64,000 nucleotides of DNA from SpSt-539 sp964549445. Its GTDB lineage: Bacteria > Planctomycetota > Phycisphaerae > UBA1845 > UTPLA1. The translations under genes and the position numbers were made by a program. Below are positions 26,962 through 35,498 of this stretch, one piece after another (the first letter of the stretch is position 1; the number at the start of each line of letters is the position of its first letter). The stretch is taken from positions 39,585-103,584 of the forward strand of contig CAZJVS010000013.1 of assembly GCA_964549445.1 (NCBI GenBank). The letters run 5' to 3'. The notes beneath the pieces were generated by a model, which did not search any database, had not been told where the DNA came from, and saw nothing but the letters and a program-made list of their open reading frames with translations.

Positions 26962-27359
26962 ACGAAACCTCGGTGGACGGAATCCGCAGGCCGGCGGGGG
27001 ATTCTTCATCGCTTGCAGCGGCGATCCAGGCGCTGGACGAACGAGTTCGTGAAGCGCTGGGCCGAATGGAGCGGATCGAGCAGTGCCTGGGTCCGACGCC
27101 GGGCGAAGCGGCGGAACTCTCGGGACGCCTGCGGGATGCGGCGGACGACCTGGATGTGTGCCAGGCGGAATGCATCCGGTTGACCGACGAAGTCGTTCCT
27201 CTGCGTTCGGAGTATGCGCGGGTATTGGAAGAACTGAACGATACCCGGCAGGCGCTCGAAGAGGCGCGGGCGACGATACGCATCATGGAAAGCACGCGCG
27301 GCTGGAAGTTGCTCGTGCGGCTGCGGCGCCTGCGCGATTGGATGTTCGGTCGAGGATGA
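26958..27359 (+). CDS. Coiled-coil protein associated with the glycosyltransferase
   Basis: 133 residues from a GTG that overlaps the previous stop. Nearly the whole protein is heptad-like coiled coil (IQALDERVREALGRMERIEQ, VLEELNDTRQALEEARATIR). It ends in STRGWKLLVRLRRLRDW, a motif I associate with the tail of coiled-coil segments fused to bacterial glycosyltransferases. Here it stands as its own gene directly before a two-domain glycosyltransferase (5-bp gap). It may tether or oligomerise that enzyme, which is inference. No enzymatic motif is present. Confidence 0.72.
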   Translation: MNETSVDGIRRPAGDSSSLAAAIQALDERVREALGRMERIEQCLGPTPGEAAELSGRLRDAADDLDVCQAECIRLTDEVVPLRSEYARVLEELNDTRQALEEARATIRIMESTRGWKLLVRLRRLRDWMFGRG

Positions 27360-27363
27360 CGGC

Positions 27364-29544
27364 TTGGCGGATCGAATTCAGCCAACGGGGCTAGCTGGCG
27401 ATTACTGCGACATCGTCGTTCCGGTGTACAGGGGCGTGCACTATTTCCGAGACTTGGTGCGGAGCATTCGGAAGAACACGGACTACCCGTATCGCCTATA
27501 CGTCATCGATGACTCAGCCGACGAGGGGACGCATCGTGCACTAACGGAATTGTTGGCAGGTGACGAACGGGCAGAGCTCTATCGCAACGAACAGAATATC
27601 GGGTTCGTGCTGAGTTCGAATCTGGGACTCGGATTGGGGCGGGCAGAGTTCGTCTGCTTGATGAATTCCGACACGCTCGTCTCGAGCGGCTGGCTTTCGC
27701 GGATGGTGAAATGCGCGCGGAGTGATGAGCGGATCGCGGTTGTGAATCCCTTTGGAAACAGGGCGTCTGAGCTGGCGGCGCCGCTGGGGCCGGGGTTGAA
27801 CCTCAACACGATGGCGGCGGCGATTGAACGGAATTCTCGACGGCATTACCCGGATGTTACGACCGGCAACGGCTTCTGCATGTTGCTGCGTCGACGCGTG
27901 CTCGATTCGCTCGGGGCGTTCGACGAAGCGTACAAGCAAGGGTACTGCGAAGAGTCGGACATGTGCATGCGCTTCACGGAAGCGGGATACCGGGTCGTCG
28001 TATGCGATGACGCCTTTGTTTATCACAAGGGGCAGGGCTCGTTCGGGGCGCGCTGGCGCGAGTTGTTCGAAGCGAACCGAAAGATCTTCGATTCTCGCTG
28101 GCAGGCGGCATACCAGCGCGATTACGCGAAGTTCAAAAAGAGGAATCCGCTGCAGTACATCCGCGATGCGGTGTTGAGGCACACAATCCGGGCAGACGAG
28201 TGGTCGATGGCGTCGGCGATGCTCGTCGAACGAAATGGGCGGCGTCAATCGGCCGGCAAGTTGCGGGATAACGAACCTGAGCGTCGACTTGCGAAGCGAG
28301 CCGCGTGGTTGACTCGGCGACCGCGCACGGAGTTCGATCCCCGTCGTCGCGAACTCCGGTATCCGACCCGCGCGTACTTCGCGAGAATGCCAAGAATCGA
28401 CGGTCTGCGGATCACGTATCTGGTGGCCGATCAGATGACCGTGTGCGGGGGGATGACGTCAATCGTTCAACTTGCGCGAGAGCTGACCCTGGCGGGGCAC
28501 GACGTACGGATTGCGACGATCTGCCCGGAGCTGGCGCCGGAGCGATTCAACCTGCCGTGCCAGCCACTGGTCTTTCCAACGCGGGCCGAGTTGATACGCC
28601 TGTTGCCGGCAAGCGACGTCATAATCGCTACGTATTGGACGACCGCCGCGGACTATATGCCGGCCCTGCGCCGGCGGCTTGACGCGGTTACTGGTTACTT
28701 CGTGCAGGATTACGAGCCCTGGTTCTATCCGGATGACGACGTCGAGATGCGGCGACGGGTCGCGGCGACCTATCAGATGACAGAGCATCGAATCGTAAAG
28801 TCGCGATGGCTGGGCGAGATTGTTCGGAGTCAGCACGGAGTCGGCTGTGAGACTGTTCACTTGGGGCTTGACCTGGGGATCTTCCGACGACGCCCACGAC
28901 CGGCGTTCGCGGGCAGGAAATTGCGCGTGATCGCAATGGCGAGGCCGAACGAGCCGCATCGCGGATTTGCGGAACTCGTCGCAGTCTTCGGAGAGCTTTG
29001 CAAGCGGCGCTCCGATATCGAGTTTGTTGTATTCGGGACGCGCGAGGGCGAATTGCCGCGCGAGCTGCCGTTCTCCTTTTTCAATGCAGGATTGATCGAG
29101 GACATGCAGCAGGTCGCGGACTTGATCGGATCTTGTGACATCTTGATCGATCCGTCGCATTTTCAGGGACTGGGCCGGCCGGGGCTCGAGGCGATGGCGT
29201 GCGGGACGTGCACCGTCCTGCCGTCGGTCGGAGGCGTGGCCGAGTACGCGCGCGACGGAGAGAATTGCCTGACGACGCCTCCGCGCCAACCGGGAGCAAT
29301 CGTTCAGGCGGTGCTGCGGCTGCTGGACGATTCGATGTTGCGTGATCGCTTGATTGGTGCAGGCCTGGAGACCGTCAGGCGATTCTGTCACATCGATGAA
29401 GCGCAGCGCCATCTGGCGCTATACGAACGCTGGGTGGCGGGGAAGCGGCTGGCACGCGAGTTTCGTCAGGGCGTTATCTCAAGAATTGAGACGGGCGCGG
29501 GAGGAGTCCTGGGACCGTCGGGTGTCGCGTCGCCTTCGAGCTGA
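27364..29544 (+). CDS. Two-domain glycosyltransferase: GT2 (GT-A fold) plus GT4-like (GT-B fold)
   Basis: 726 residues from a TTG start; no better start fits the conserved N-terminus CDIVVPVYRG. Residues ~15-235 are a GT2 domain: VVPVYRGVHYFRDLVRSIRK, YVIDDSADEG, FVCLMNSDTLVSSGWL with the metal-binding-like NSD, and GFCMLLRRRVLDSLGAFDE. Residues ~345-700 are a GT4-like domain: GMTSIVQLARELTLAGHDV, YFVQDYEPWF, GLGRPGLEAMACGTCTVLPS with the nucleotide-sugar Glu, and VAEYARDGENCL. It probably builds or extends a surface polysaccharide or glycan rhamnan-like chain from nucleotide sugars; donor and acceptor cannot be read from sequence. Its 3' end overlaps the convergent BNR gene by 79 bp. Confidence 0.87.
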   Translation: MADRIQPTGLAGDYCDIVVPVYRGVHYFRDLVRSIRKNTDYPYRLYVIDDSADEGTHRALTELLAGDERAELYRNEQNIGFVLSSNLGLGLGRAEFVCLMNSDTLVSSGWLSRMVKCARSDERIAVVNPFGNRASELAAPLGPGLNLNTMAAAIERNSRRHYPDVTTGNGFCMLLRRRVLDSLGAFDEAYKQGYCEESDMCMRFTEAGYRVVVCDDAFVYHKGQGSFGARWRELFEANRKIFDSRWQAAYQRDYAKFKKRNPLQYIRDAVLRHTIRADEWSMASAMLVERNGRRQSAGKLRDNEPERRLAKRAAWLTRRPRTEFDPRRRELRYPTRAYFARMPRIDGLRITYLVADQMTVCGGMTSIVQLARELTLAGHDVRIATICPELAPERFNLPCQPLVFPTRAELIRLLPASDVIIATYWTTAADYMPALRRRLDAVTGYFVQDYEPWFYPDDDVEMRRRVAATYQMTEHRIVKSRWLGEIVRSQHGVGCETVHLGLDLGIFRRRPRPAFAGRKLRVIAMARPNEPHRGFAELVAVFGELCKRRSDIEFVVFGTREGELPRELPFSFFNAGLIEDMQQVADLIGSCDILIDPSHFQGLGRPGLEAMACGTCTVLPSVGGVAEYARDGENCLTTPPRQPGAIVQAVLRLLDDSMLRDRLIGAGLETVRRFCHIDEAQRHLALYERWVAGKRLAREFRQGVISRIETGAGGVLGPSGVASPSS

Positions 29545-30782
29545 GTGGTCTTTTGTACGAACAGATGCAGCAAATGATCACGCGACCAAAGCGCCAGGTC
29601 GCACGTCGGCTCCCATGCGCTGTATGGGTCGTTGGTCAAATCGGCGAAGCTCCACTTACCAATGCCGAGGTCGGCGCAAGATGCCAGAGTGATGCGATTT
29701 CGTCGCTCCGCATCGCGATAGACGACCAGAATTCGCGGCAGCGCTGTTCTCGTATCAAGCAGCACCAACGGACGCGATATCAGGAGCGGTCGCGTGCCTA
29801 GACCCGCGAGGCGAAACGACGAGTGCCGGTTGCCAATCTGATGACTTGACCATTTCCGGCCGTCGTGATGGACCAGTATGAGCTGGACCGCGTCCTGGCC
29901 AACGGGGCGGAAGTAGGTAGCGATGTAGGGGTGGCCGGCAGCGTCGGCAGCGATCGAGGTCTGGTTGATCAGGTCGGAGTTCTCGGGGATTCGCAGCGCG
30001 TACTCGGCATTGTCGGACGTGATGGGCAGGGTGATTGGTGCGTTATTCGAATCGGTCCAGGTCTTTCCGAGATCCGCCGAGCGCGCGTAGCAAATGTCGT
30101 GATTCGTCGCGACATCACCCGTGCGGCGCCAGGTCCATGCGAAATGAAACGTGCCACGGGTGTCGATGCAAAATTCAATATAGGCGCTGTGTCTTCCCTC
30201 ACCGGCGATGAGTCGGGGCTGGACGGTTGTCCAGGTGCGGGTCTTCGATCGAAATCGCTTCAACACAATGTCGCCGTCGCCCGATGATCCGCTGCGGTAG
30301 ACGAGCATCACACTGCCGTCGGGGAGACTGCACATCTCGGGGTAGGTGACGGAAGATTCGTGAACTCCATCTGTCCTTTGGCGACCGGTCACCTCGAGTG
30401 AACCGAATCCAGTCGTGCGAACATAGTTCAGTTCGCTGTTGTGGTGATTCCACATGATGTGAAGCGTATCCGACGCGTCGGCGGCGAGGACGATGGCGTT
30501 GTGGGCGTCGTATGGATTGCCGATCAACTCGGTTCGGCGAATCGTCCAACTCCCCTCGCCGATTTTTCGTTTGGCGAGGACCACATGGGCGTCGTTGTCG
30601 TAGAAGGCGGTGTATTGGACATCGTTGTGCGTCGTCAGGGAGTTGTGGCGAAAAATCGTAGTATTAACGGAGGTTGCGGCAAATCCAGGGGCGATTGGAA
30701 CGAGGCGGGCCGGGGCGAGTTCGGCGGCGTACGTTGCACCGCAGAATGAGCAGACGAACAAGGATGCGACTCGCGCTGTCAC
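29466..30782 (-). CDS. Secreted BNR-repeat (neuraminidase-like) protein
   Basis: 438 residues. The GTG start overlaps the stop of the upstream gene (GTGA). The short signal peptide is SLFVCSFCGATYAA. The body resembles the BNR_4 group of putative neuraminidase-like beta-propellers: FRHNSLTTHNDVQYTAFYD near the N-terminus, HIMWNHHNSELNYVRT, VTYPEMCSLPDGSVMLVYRSG, FHFAWTWRRTGDVATNHDICYARS and SADLGKTWTDSNN (an Asp-box-like element). Substrate is unknown; this group is often annotated as acting on plant or algal polysaccharides. It is co-transcribed after an amidohydrolase gene. Its 3' end overlaps the glycosyltransferase gene tail-to-tail by 79 bp. Confidence 0.82.
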   Translation of the reverse strand: MTARVASLFVCSFCGATYAAELAPARLVPIAPGFAATSVNTTIFRHNSLTTHNDVQYTAFYDNDAHVVLAKRKIGEGSWTIRRTELIGNPYDAHNAIVLAADASDTLHIMWNHHNSELNYVRTTGFGSLEVTGRQRTDGVHESSVTYPEMCSLPDGSVMLVYRSGSSGDGDIVLKRFRSKTRTWTTVQPRLIAGEGRHSAYIEFCIDTRGTFHFAWTWRRTGDVATNHDICYARSADLGKTWTDSNNAPITLPITSDNAEYALRIPENSDLINQTSIAADAAGHPYIATYFRPVGQDAVQLILVHHDGRKWSSHQIGNRHSSFRLAGLGTRPLLISRPLVLLDTRTALPRILVVYRDAERRNRITLASCADLGIGKWSFADLTNDPYSAWEPTCDLALWSRDHLLHLFVQKTTQLEGDATPDGPRTPPAPVSILEITP

Positions 30783-31867
30783 GGTTGCTCAGTCCGCCCG
30801 ACGTTGAGTATTCTCGCGGACTGGTGAAAAACGCATTCGTCGAATCCGAGAGCGCGTTTCAGCTGAAGGTCCTGTTCGATCCAACTGGGCAGAGCGGCAA
30901 TGCGTTTGCGCGTCGCATGGTCGAGACTCATCCAGAAGAAGCGAATGATGGGTGGGATCGGAAAATCACTGCCCCAGACGAGTTTACGGTGCAATGCGGC
31001 GTTTGACGCAAGCTTTCGGCACCAGCTCGTTCGGCCGAATGCCGCGAGCGCTGAAATATCGGCGTACAGGGGCGCGTCCGCAAATTCGCCGAGCAAGGCG
31101 TCTACGAGCGCGTCGTGGCCGCTGTGGTTTTGCCATGGGAATGAGGGGGTGGCCACGTGCGCGACAATGGTCGTCGGCATTTCGTCATTGCCGCGGAGGC
31201 GGCAGAGTGTGGCGAGCAGCGGTCCGGGGTGCTCGAATTCCTCGTGCTGCGGAGAGAGCGATGTTTCGCCGCCGTAGTGGATGAGCACGGGGATTCGCAG
31301 ACGGGCGGCTTCGCGGAGGAAGCTGATGGTGCGTGGGTCCTTCGCGTCGATGTTCTGATGATATGGAAGCCACTTGATGAGCGCGATGCCGGCGGCGGCG
31401 AGTTCTGCGAGCATATCCGTCGCACCGGCGCGATAGGGGTGGATCGACCCGCCGAATAGATACCGGTCGGGGCGGGCATCGCAGAGGGCGCGGACGAAGG
31501 AATTCGATACGTAGAGGTCGGAGCCGAGTTGGCGACGATTGTCGACCATACCGATGGGTCGGCCGGCGTTGTCGTGATATTCATCGAAGGCGAGGAGGAC
31601 GAGGCGGTCGGCGGTCGTGTTGGCGTGGTGGAACGCGTGATTGGCCTCAATGGCGGCATCGAGTTCATCTCCCGGCTGAAGGCGACGGTCGATGTTGGAC
31701 CATCGCGCGAGGAAGAACCAGGCGACACGCTTGAGAAGGCGTGGTGAAAAGTAACTGTCGTATCCCTTTGAACCGACCGCTCCGGTTTTCTCAAACGAAA
31801 ACCGCGGGAGGCCGGGATCAACGCGACGTGCCGAGAGACCGGCGTGGCAATGGACATCGATGATCAT
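30779..31867 (-). CDS. Amidohydrolase family 2 (TIM-barrel metal-dependent hydrolase)
   Basis: 362 residues; ATG at the 31867 end. Metal ligands are suggested by IIDVHCHAGL (HxH at residues 6 and 8), LIKWLPYHQNIDA, PVLIHYGGE, TTIVAHVATP and KLVWGSDFPIPP with the C-terminal Asp. These are the landmarks of Amidohydro_2 (PF04909) decarboxylase/hydrolase proteins. A cytoplasmic enzyme is expected; no signal peptide is seen. The substrate cannot be inferred. It is the first gene of a two-gene minus-strand unit with the BNR protein and is divergent, with a 33-bp gap, from the GMC oxidoreductase gene. Confidence 0.85.
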   Translation of the reverse strand: MIIDVHCHAGLSARRVDPGLPRFSFEKTGAVGSKGYDSYFSPRLLKRVAWFFLARWSNIDRRLQPGDELDAAIEANHAFHHANTTADRLVLLAFDEYHDNAGRPIGMVDNRRQLGSDLYVSNSFVRALCDARPDRYLFGGSIHPYRAGATDMLAELAAAGIALIKWLPYHQNIDAKDPRTISFLREAARLRIPVLIHYGGETSLSPQHEEFEHPGPLLATLCRLRGNDEMPTTIVAHVATPSFPWQNHSGHDALVDALLGEFADAPLYADISALAAFGRTSWCRKLASNAALHRKLVWGSDFPIPPIIRFFWMSLDHATRKRIAALPSWIEQDLQLKRALGFDECVFHQSARILNVGRTEQP

Positions 31868-31884
31868 GTCTTACCGCTCGTGGG

Positions 31885-31892
31885 ACTATAAC
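31885..31892. promoter_or_regulatory. Overlapping divergent -10 elements in a 33-bp intergenic gap
   Basis: On the plus strand TATAAC (31887-31892) ends 8 nt before the GMC start at 31901. On the minus strand TATAGT (31885-31890) lies 17 nt before the amidohydrolase start. The two hexamers share four base pairs. -35 elements are weak and would lie inside the opposite genes. Confidence 0.35.
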
Positions 31893-31900
31893 ATGTCGGC

Positions 31901-33370
31901 ATGATCTCGGGGACATGGGATGTCGCCATCATCGGATCGGGCTTTGGCGGGTCGGTCTGCGCGCTTCGAACGGCACAGGCAGGGATGCGTACGTTGGTAT
32001 TGGAGCGCGGTCCGCGGATGACGGAGGCGGCGTGGGGGGACCTGGCCTGTGGGGATCAATCTTTGCTTCATCGGTCTTGGCGACCGGGGTTGATTCAGAG
32101 TGGCGGCATACGCGGACTGATGGCAATTAGTGGGAATGCAGTTGGCGGGACATCACAGCTCTATACGGCGGCCACGGTCCGCCCGGAGGCGGAGATCTTC
32201 GATGCCGGCTGGCCGGCGGGGTGGCGGCTGGAACGGCTGGAGCCGTACCTCGATCGTGTTGAGCGCGTGATTGCGCCAAGTTCGATGCAATGTGATCTTT
32301 CACGGACGCGGCTGCTGGAGGGGGCGGCTCGGACGATGGGGGAAAACATGAGACGGCTACCGTTGGCAATGGACTGGCCGAATGATGCGAAGAGCATCAC
32401 GCGCGCGCCGGACATTGAACCATCAGAGAATTGGCGGAAGGCGCTGGTCGCGTGGCTGCGCGGAGGGCGCGTGGCGAGAAAGCGAACACTCGATCGGACG
32501 TATTTGGCGGAGGCGGAGACTGCTGGTGCGGAGGTGCTCCCCCTGCATGAAGTGACAAAGATCGAGCCGCGAAACGGTGGGTATCTTCTCGGTCTGCGGC
32601 GATGGATGGGCACGTCGTGGGTGACGGACACGATATCGACGCGGCGGGTCGTCGTGTCGGCGGGAACGCTGAACACGGTTCGGCTGCTGCTGTCATGCAG
32701 GGACGAATTCAAGACGCTGCCGAAGCTTGGTCCTGCGGTGGGCCGAAGATTCTTTACAAACGGAGATTTTGGTGGGCTGCTGATCGTACGGCACGAAGAT
32801 CTTTCGCTCGATTGCGGTCCAGCGGTCACGGCCTGGATTGATCTGTGGCGATCGAATCGGATGTATCTCATGGAGACCGGATTCCTACCGGTCGTGCAGG
32901 GTTGGGTCGGACGTGCGGCGGACTTTTTGACGTCGCCTCGCACCGCGCGTCGGGAATGTCTAACCAAGTTGTGGAGTTTTGGCGCAATGGGTCTGGGTGA
33001 GGGCGAGAATGAACTGAAGATGGACCGCGAAGGACAGATGTGGTTCTTCCGGGGTCGAGGGGGAGATGGATTTGAGAAGCGAACCACTCAGAAACTCCGG
33101 GAACTCTCAACCGCCATGGGTGCGCGGTTGATGATCCCGCCCAATCTGGTGTTGGGCCGACGGTCGATAACCGTCCACCCGTTGGGAGGGGCGTGCATGT
33201 CGGACTCGCCGGTCTCGGGTGTGGTGGATTCATGTGGCGAGGTGTTCGGATACCCGGGGCTGTTCGTCGCCGATGGAAGCATATTGCCAACTCCAGTGGG
33301 GGCTGCGCCGTCGATGACGATCGCGGCCTTGGCAGAGCATGTCTCGGCAGGGCTCTTACGGCGGGGATGA
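31901..33370 (+). CDS. GMC-type FAD oxidoreductase (cholesterol-oxidase-like)
   Basis: 489 residues. The N-terminal Rossmann motif is WDVAIIGSGFGGSVCALRTA followed by TLVLERG. The flavin-contact region GNAVGGTSQLYTAATVR occurs near residue 78. RRVVVSAGTLNTVRLLLSC is the conserved strand-helix typical of GMC enzymes. The C-terminal active-site motif HPLGGACM (about residues 425-432) is followed by YPGLFVADGSILPTPVGAAP and SMTIAALAE. It oxidises an alcohol using FAD; the substrate is unknown. No Shine-Dalgarno sequence precedes the ATG, and a -10-like hexamer sits 8 nt upstream. The next gene follows after 10 bp and is likely co-transcribed. Confidence 0.87.
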   Translation: MISGTWDVAIIGSGFGGSVCALRTAQAGMRTLVLERGPRMTEAAWGDLACGDQSLLHRSWRPGLIQSGGIRGLMAISGNAVGGTSQLYTAATVRPEAEIFDAGWPAGWRLERLEPYLDRVERVIAPSSMQCDLSRTRLLEGAARTMGENMRRLPLAMDWPNDAKSITRAPDIEPSENWRKALVAWLRGGRVARKRTLDRTYLAEAETAGAEVLPLHEVTKIEPRNGGYLLGLRRWMGTSWVTDTISTRRVVVSAGTLNTVRLLLSCRDEFKTLPKLGPAVGRRFFTNGDFGGLLIVRHEDLSLDCGPAVTAWIDLWRSNRMYLMETGFLPVVQGWVGRAADFLTSPRTARRECLTKLWSFGAMGLGEGENELKMDREGQMWFFRGRGGDGFEKRTTQKLRELSTAMGARLMIPPNLVLGRRSITVHPLGGACMSDSPVSGVVDSCGEVFGYPGLFVADGSILPTPVGAAPSMTIAALAEHVSAGLLRRG

Positions 33371-33380
33371 CGAGGGGCGG

Positions 33381-34511
33381 ATGCTGGAACTATTCCGATT
33401 GTATCCCCGGCTTCGGCAGGCCATGCCCTGGGTTTCGCTCGGGGCGTGGCCAACTCCGGTGAGGCAGATGAAGCAGTTTGCCGCTGAGATGGGGCTGTCG
33501 GCGCTCTACGTCAAGCGGGAAGACCTGTCGGAACCCAGTTGCGGCGGAAACAAGATCCGCGGACTGGAGTTTCTGATTGCAGATGCGAGGCAGCGTGGGG
33601 CGAAGACGCTTGTGACGGTCGGGGCTGCCGGGAGTCACCACGTCGCCCGGACGGCCTGGCATGCTGCGCGGTTTGGACTTCAGACGGTCGCGATCGTACT
33701 GCCGCAACCGATGGCAGAGTACGTCAGGCGAAATTTGAGCACGGCGTTGGCCGCCGGGGCTCGGATCGTACCGGCGAGGATAGCCAGCATCGTTCCAAAG
33801 ACGGCGTGGGAAGCCCTGCGACCGCTCCATTGGGCGGGCGGCCGGCCGGCGTACTTCATTCTGCAAGGCGGCACGACGCCGCGGGCCTGCGTTGGGCATG
33901 TGAATGCGGCAATTGAGTTGCGGGAGCAATGCGGCCGCGGTGAGTGTGCGGAACCCGATTTCGCGTTCGTTCCCATGGGTAGTCTCGGGACCGCGGCGGG
34001 CTTGATTGTTGGGCTCAAGCTTTCTGGGCTGAAAACGCGAGTCGTGGGAGTTGTGACGTCGTATCGGTGGTATGCGACGAAACGGCGCGTTCTCGGGCTG
34101 GCGCGGCGGACACTTCAACTGATGCGGACGCTCGATACGTCCATTCCCGATATCTCATTGTCAAAAGATGACTTCGACATCGTGGACGACGCGCTGGGAC
34201 GCGGCTATGCGGAGTTTACTGAGGAGTCGGTCCGGCTCGCGGGCAGATTGGGAGCGGCGGAGGGGATTGACCTGGATGGAACGTATATGGCTAAGACGCT
34301 CGCCGGCATGATGCGATACGCGACGCAACGTTCGCTTCGTAAGCACACGCATCTGCTTTGGCAGACCTATCACCGGATTGCGATTCAAGCGTCCGACTTG
34401 GGCTGTCACAGGTCCAGCATCCTGCGTCGAATAGTTGCGGCACCCAACCAGCCGCTGGACGCAGAATTGGAGCTTGGTATCCAACGGTTGAACCGGGGCA
34501 GGACTCGTTGA
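33381..34511 (+). CDS. PLP-dependent enzyme of the ACC deaminase / D-cysteine desulfhydrase family
   Basis: 376 residues. The ATG at 33381 has GAGGGG just upstream; a start at 33339 would overlap the preceding gene. TPVRQMKQFA and LYVKREDLSEPSCGGNKIRGLEFL place the PLP-binding Lys at residue 58, as in ACC deaminase-like fold-type II enzymes. Further family signs are TVGAAGSHHVARTAWHAARF and the phosphate-binding VPMGSLGTAAGLIVGL. Whether it acts on ACC, D-cysteine or another amino acid cannot be told. It follows the GMC oxidoreductase gene, so both may act in one small catabolic unit, but I know of no pathway that joins them. Confidence 0.83.
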   Translation: MLELFRLYPRLRQAMPWVSLGAWPTPVRQMKQFAAEMGLSALYVKREDLSEPSCGGNKIRGLEFLIADARQRGAKTLVTVGAAGSHHVARTAWHAARFGLQTVAIVLPQPMAEYVRRNLSTALAAGARIVPARIASIVPKTAWEALRPLHWAGGRPAYFILQGGTTPRACVGHVNAAIELREQCGRGECAEPDFAFVPMGSLGTAAGLIVGLKLSGLKTRVVGVVTSYRWYATKRRVLGLARRTLQLMRTLDTSIPDISLSKDDFDIVDDALGRGYAEFTEESVRLAGRLGAAEGIDLDGTYMAKTLAGMMRYATQRSLRKHTHLLWQTYHRIAIQASDLGCHRSSILRRIVAAPNQPLDAELELGIQRLNRGRTR

Positions 34512-34554
34512 ATCGTGCACGAAAGCCGGAGAGGATTGGCTCGTTGCGAACGAA

Positions 34555-34572
34555 TGTAAAGTTTCTGTGAAG
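34555..34572 (+). promoter_or_regulatory. Direct repeat with 11-bp spacing upstream of phoB (possible Pho-box)
   Basis: TGTAAAG and TGTGAAG are separated by the A/T-rich spacer TTTC, giving an 11-bp period as in PhoB boxes. The half-sites match the TGTCA-type consensus only partly. A -10-like TAGGAT lies at 34611-34616, farther away than usual for a PhoB-activated promoter. Confidence 0.28.
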
Positions 34573-34657
34573 AAGTGCCAGAAGGGGGGCGACGACGAAT
34601 CCAGGTTCGGTAGGATGTCCGCCGGCTTAGAAGGCCGGGCAGCGGAGAAAGGAACAA

Positions 34658-35431
34658 ATGTCCGCTCTTACCGCGACAAAGGAGCGTCGGGCGATGGCGG
34701 CTGAGGCGCGGAGCTCAAAGGCCAGATCAATCCTCGTTGTCGAAGACGAGGGCGATCTCGCCGAACTCATTTGTTACAACCTCGAACGTGAAGGATATCG
34801 GCCGCGGCGTGTCGCAGGAGGCGATGCGGCATTGGCGGAAGTCCGTCGGCAGGCACCCGATCTCATCCTGTTGGATCGAATGCTGCCGGGCGTCTCGGGC
34901 GACGATGTTTGCGCTCAACTACGACGCGATTCGGCAACGGCGTCGATCCCGATCATCATGTTGACTGCGAAGGGTGAGGAGGCCGACCAGCTTGTTGGTT
35001 TTGCGCTCGGGGCCGACGACTACATACCGAAGCCATTTTCGATAAAGGTGCTGGTGGCACGGGTTGCAGCCATGCTCCGGCGGGGCGATGCGACGCAAGG
35101 CGAGGCGGCTGCGTCGATCACCATTGGACCATTTGTGCTGGACAGCAGTCGATACGAAGTGACAGTAGATGGCGCGGTCGTGTCGCTGACAGCAACCGAG
35201 TTTCGGTTGCTGCGAGCGCTAATGTCCGCACGGGGTCGCGTGTTGGATCGATCGCAGCTTGTGGAGCGTGTATTGGGGTCGGGCGTGATCGTTTCGGATC
35301 GAACGATCGATGTTCACATCACTGCGTTGCGGAAAAAAGTGGGGATGACGCCCGCTGCGGGGCGCGGGGCGGCCTGGATCCAGACGATCCGCGGCGCCGG
35401 ATACGCGTTTCGCGAGCCGACCGGCGAATGA
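34658..35431 (+). CDS. phoB: PhoB-like response regulator (OmpR family)
   Basis: 257 residues; AAAGGAAC precedes the ATG by a good distance. The receiver domain is complete: acidic pair E29/D30 (ILVVEDEGDLAEL), phospho-acceptor D73 (LILLDRMLPG), T102 (IIMLTAKG) and K124 (DDYIPKPF). A winged-helix output domain follows (SLTATEFRLLRALMSARGRV, SDRTIDVHITALRKKVG, IQTIRGAGYAF). An N-terminal extension of ~23 residues precedes the receiver. The neighbouring PhoR-like kinase and phosphate transporter genes support a role in phosphate-starvation control. A direct repeat upstream may allow autoregulation. Confidence 0.88.
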   Translation: MSALTATKERRAMAAEARSSKARSILVVEDEGDLAELICYNLEREGYRPRRVAGGDAALAEVRRQAPDLILLDRMLPGVSGDDVCAQLRRDSATASIPIIMLTAKGEEADQLVGFALGADDYIPKPFSIKVLVARVAAMLRRGDATQGEAAASITIGPFVLDSSRYEVTVDGAVVSLTATEFRLLRALMSARGRVLDRSQLVERVLGSGVIVSDRTIDVHITALRKKVGMTPAAGRGAAWIQTIRGAGYAFREPTGE

Positions 35432-35498
35432 CTCGGTCGCAGGGGTCGGGAGTTCGACCGCGTCTGTCAATCCGCGATAATGGTGCCCGAGCACGAGG

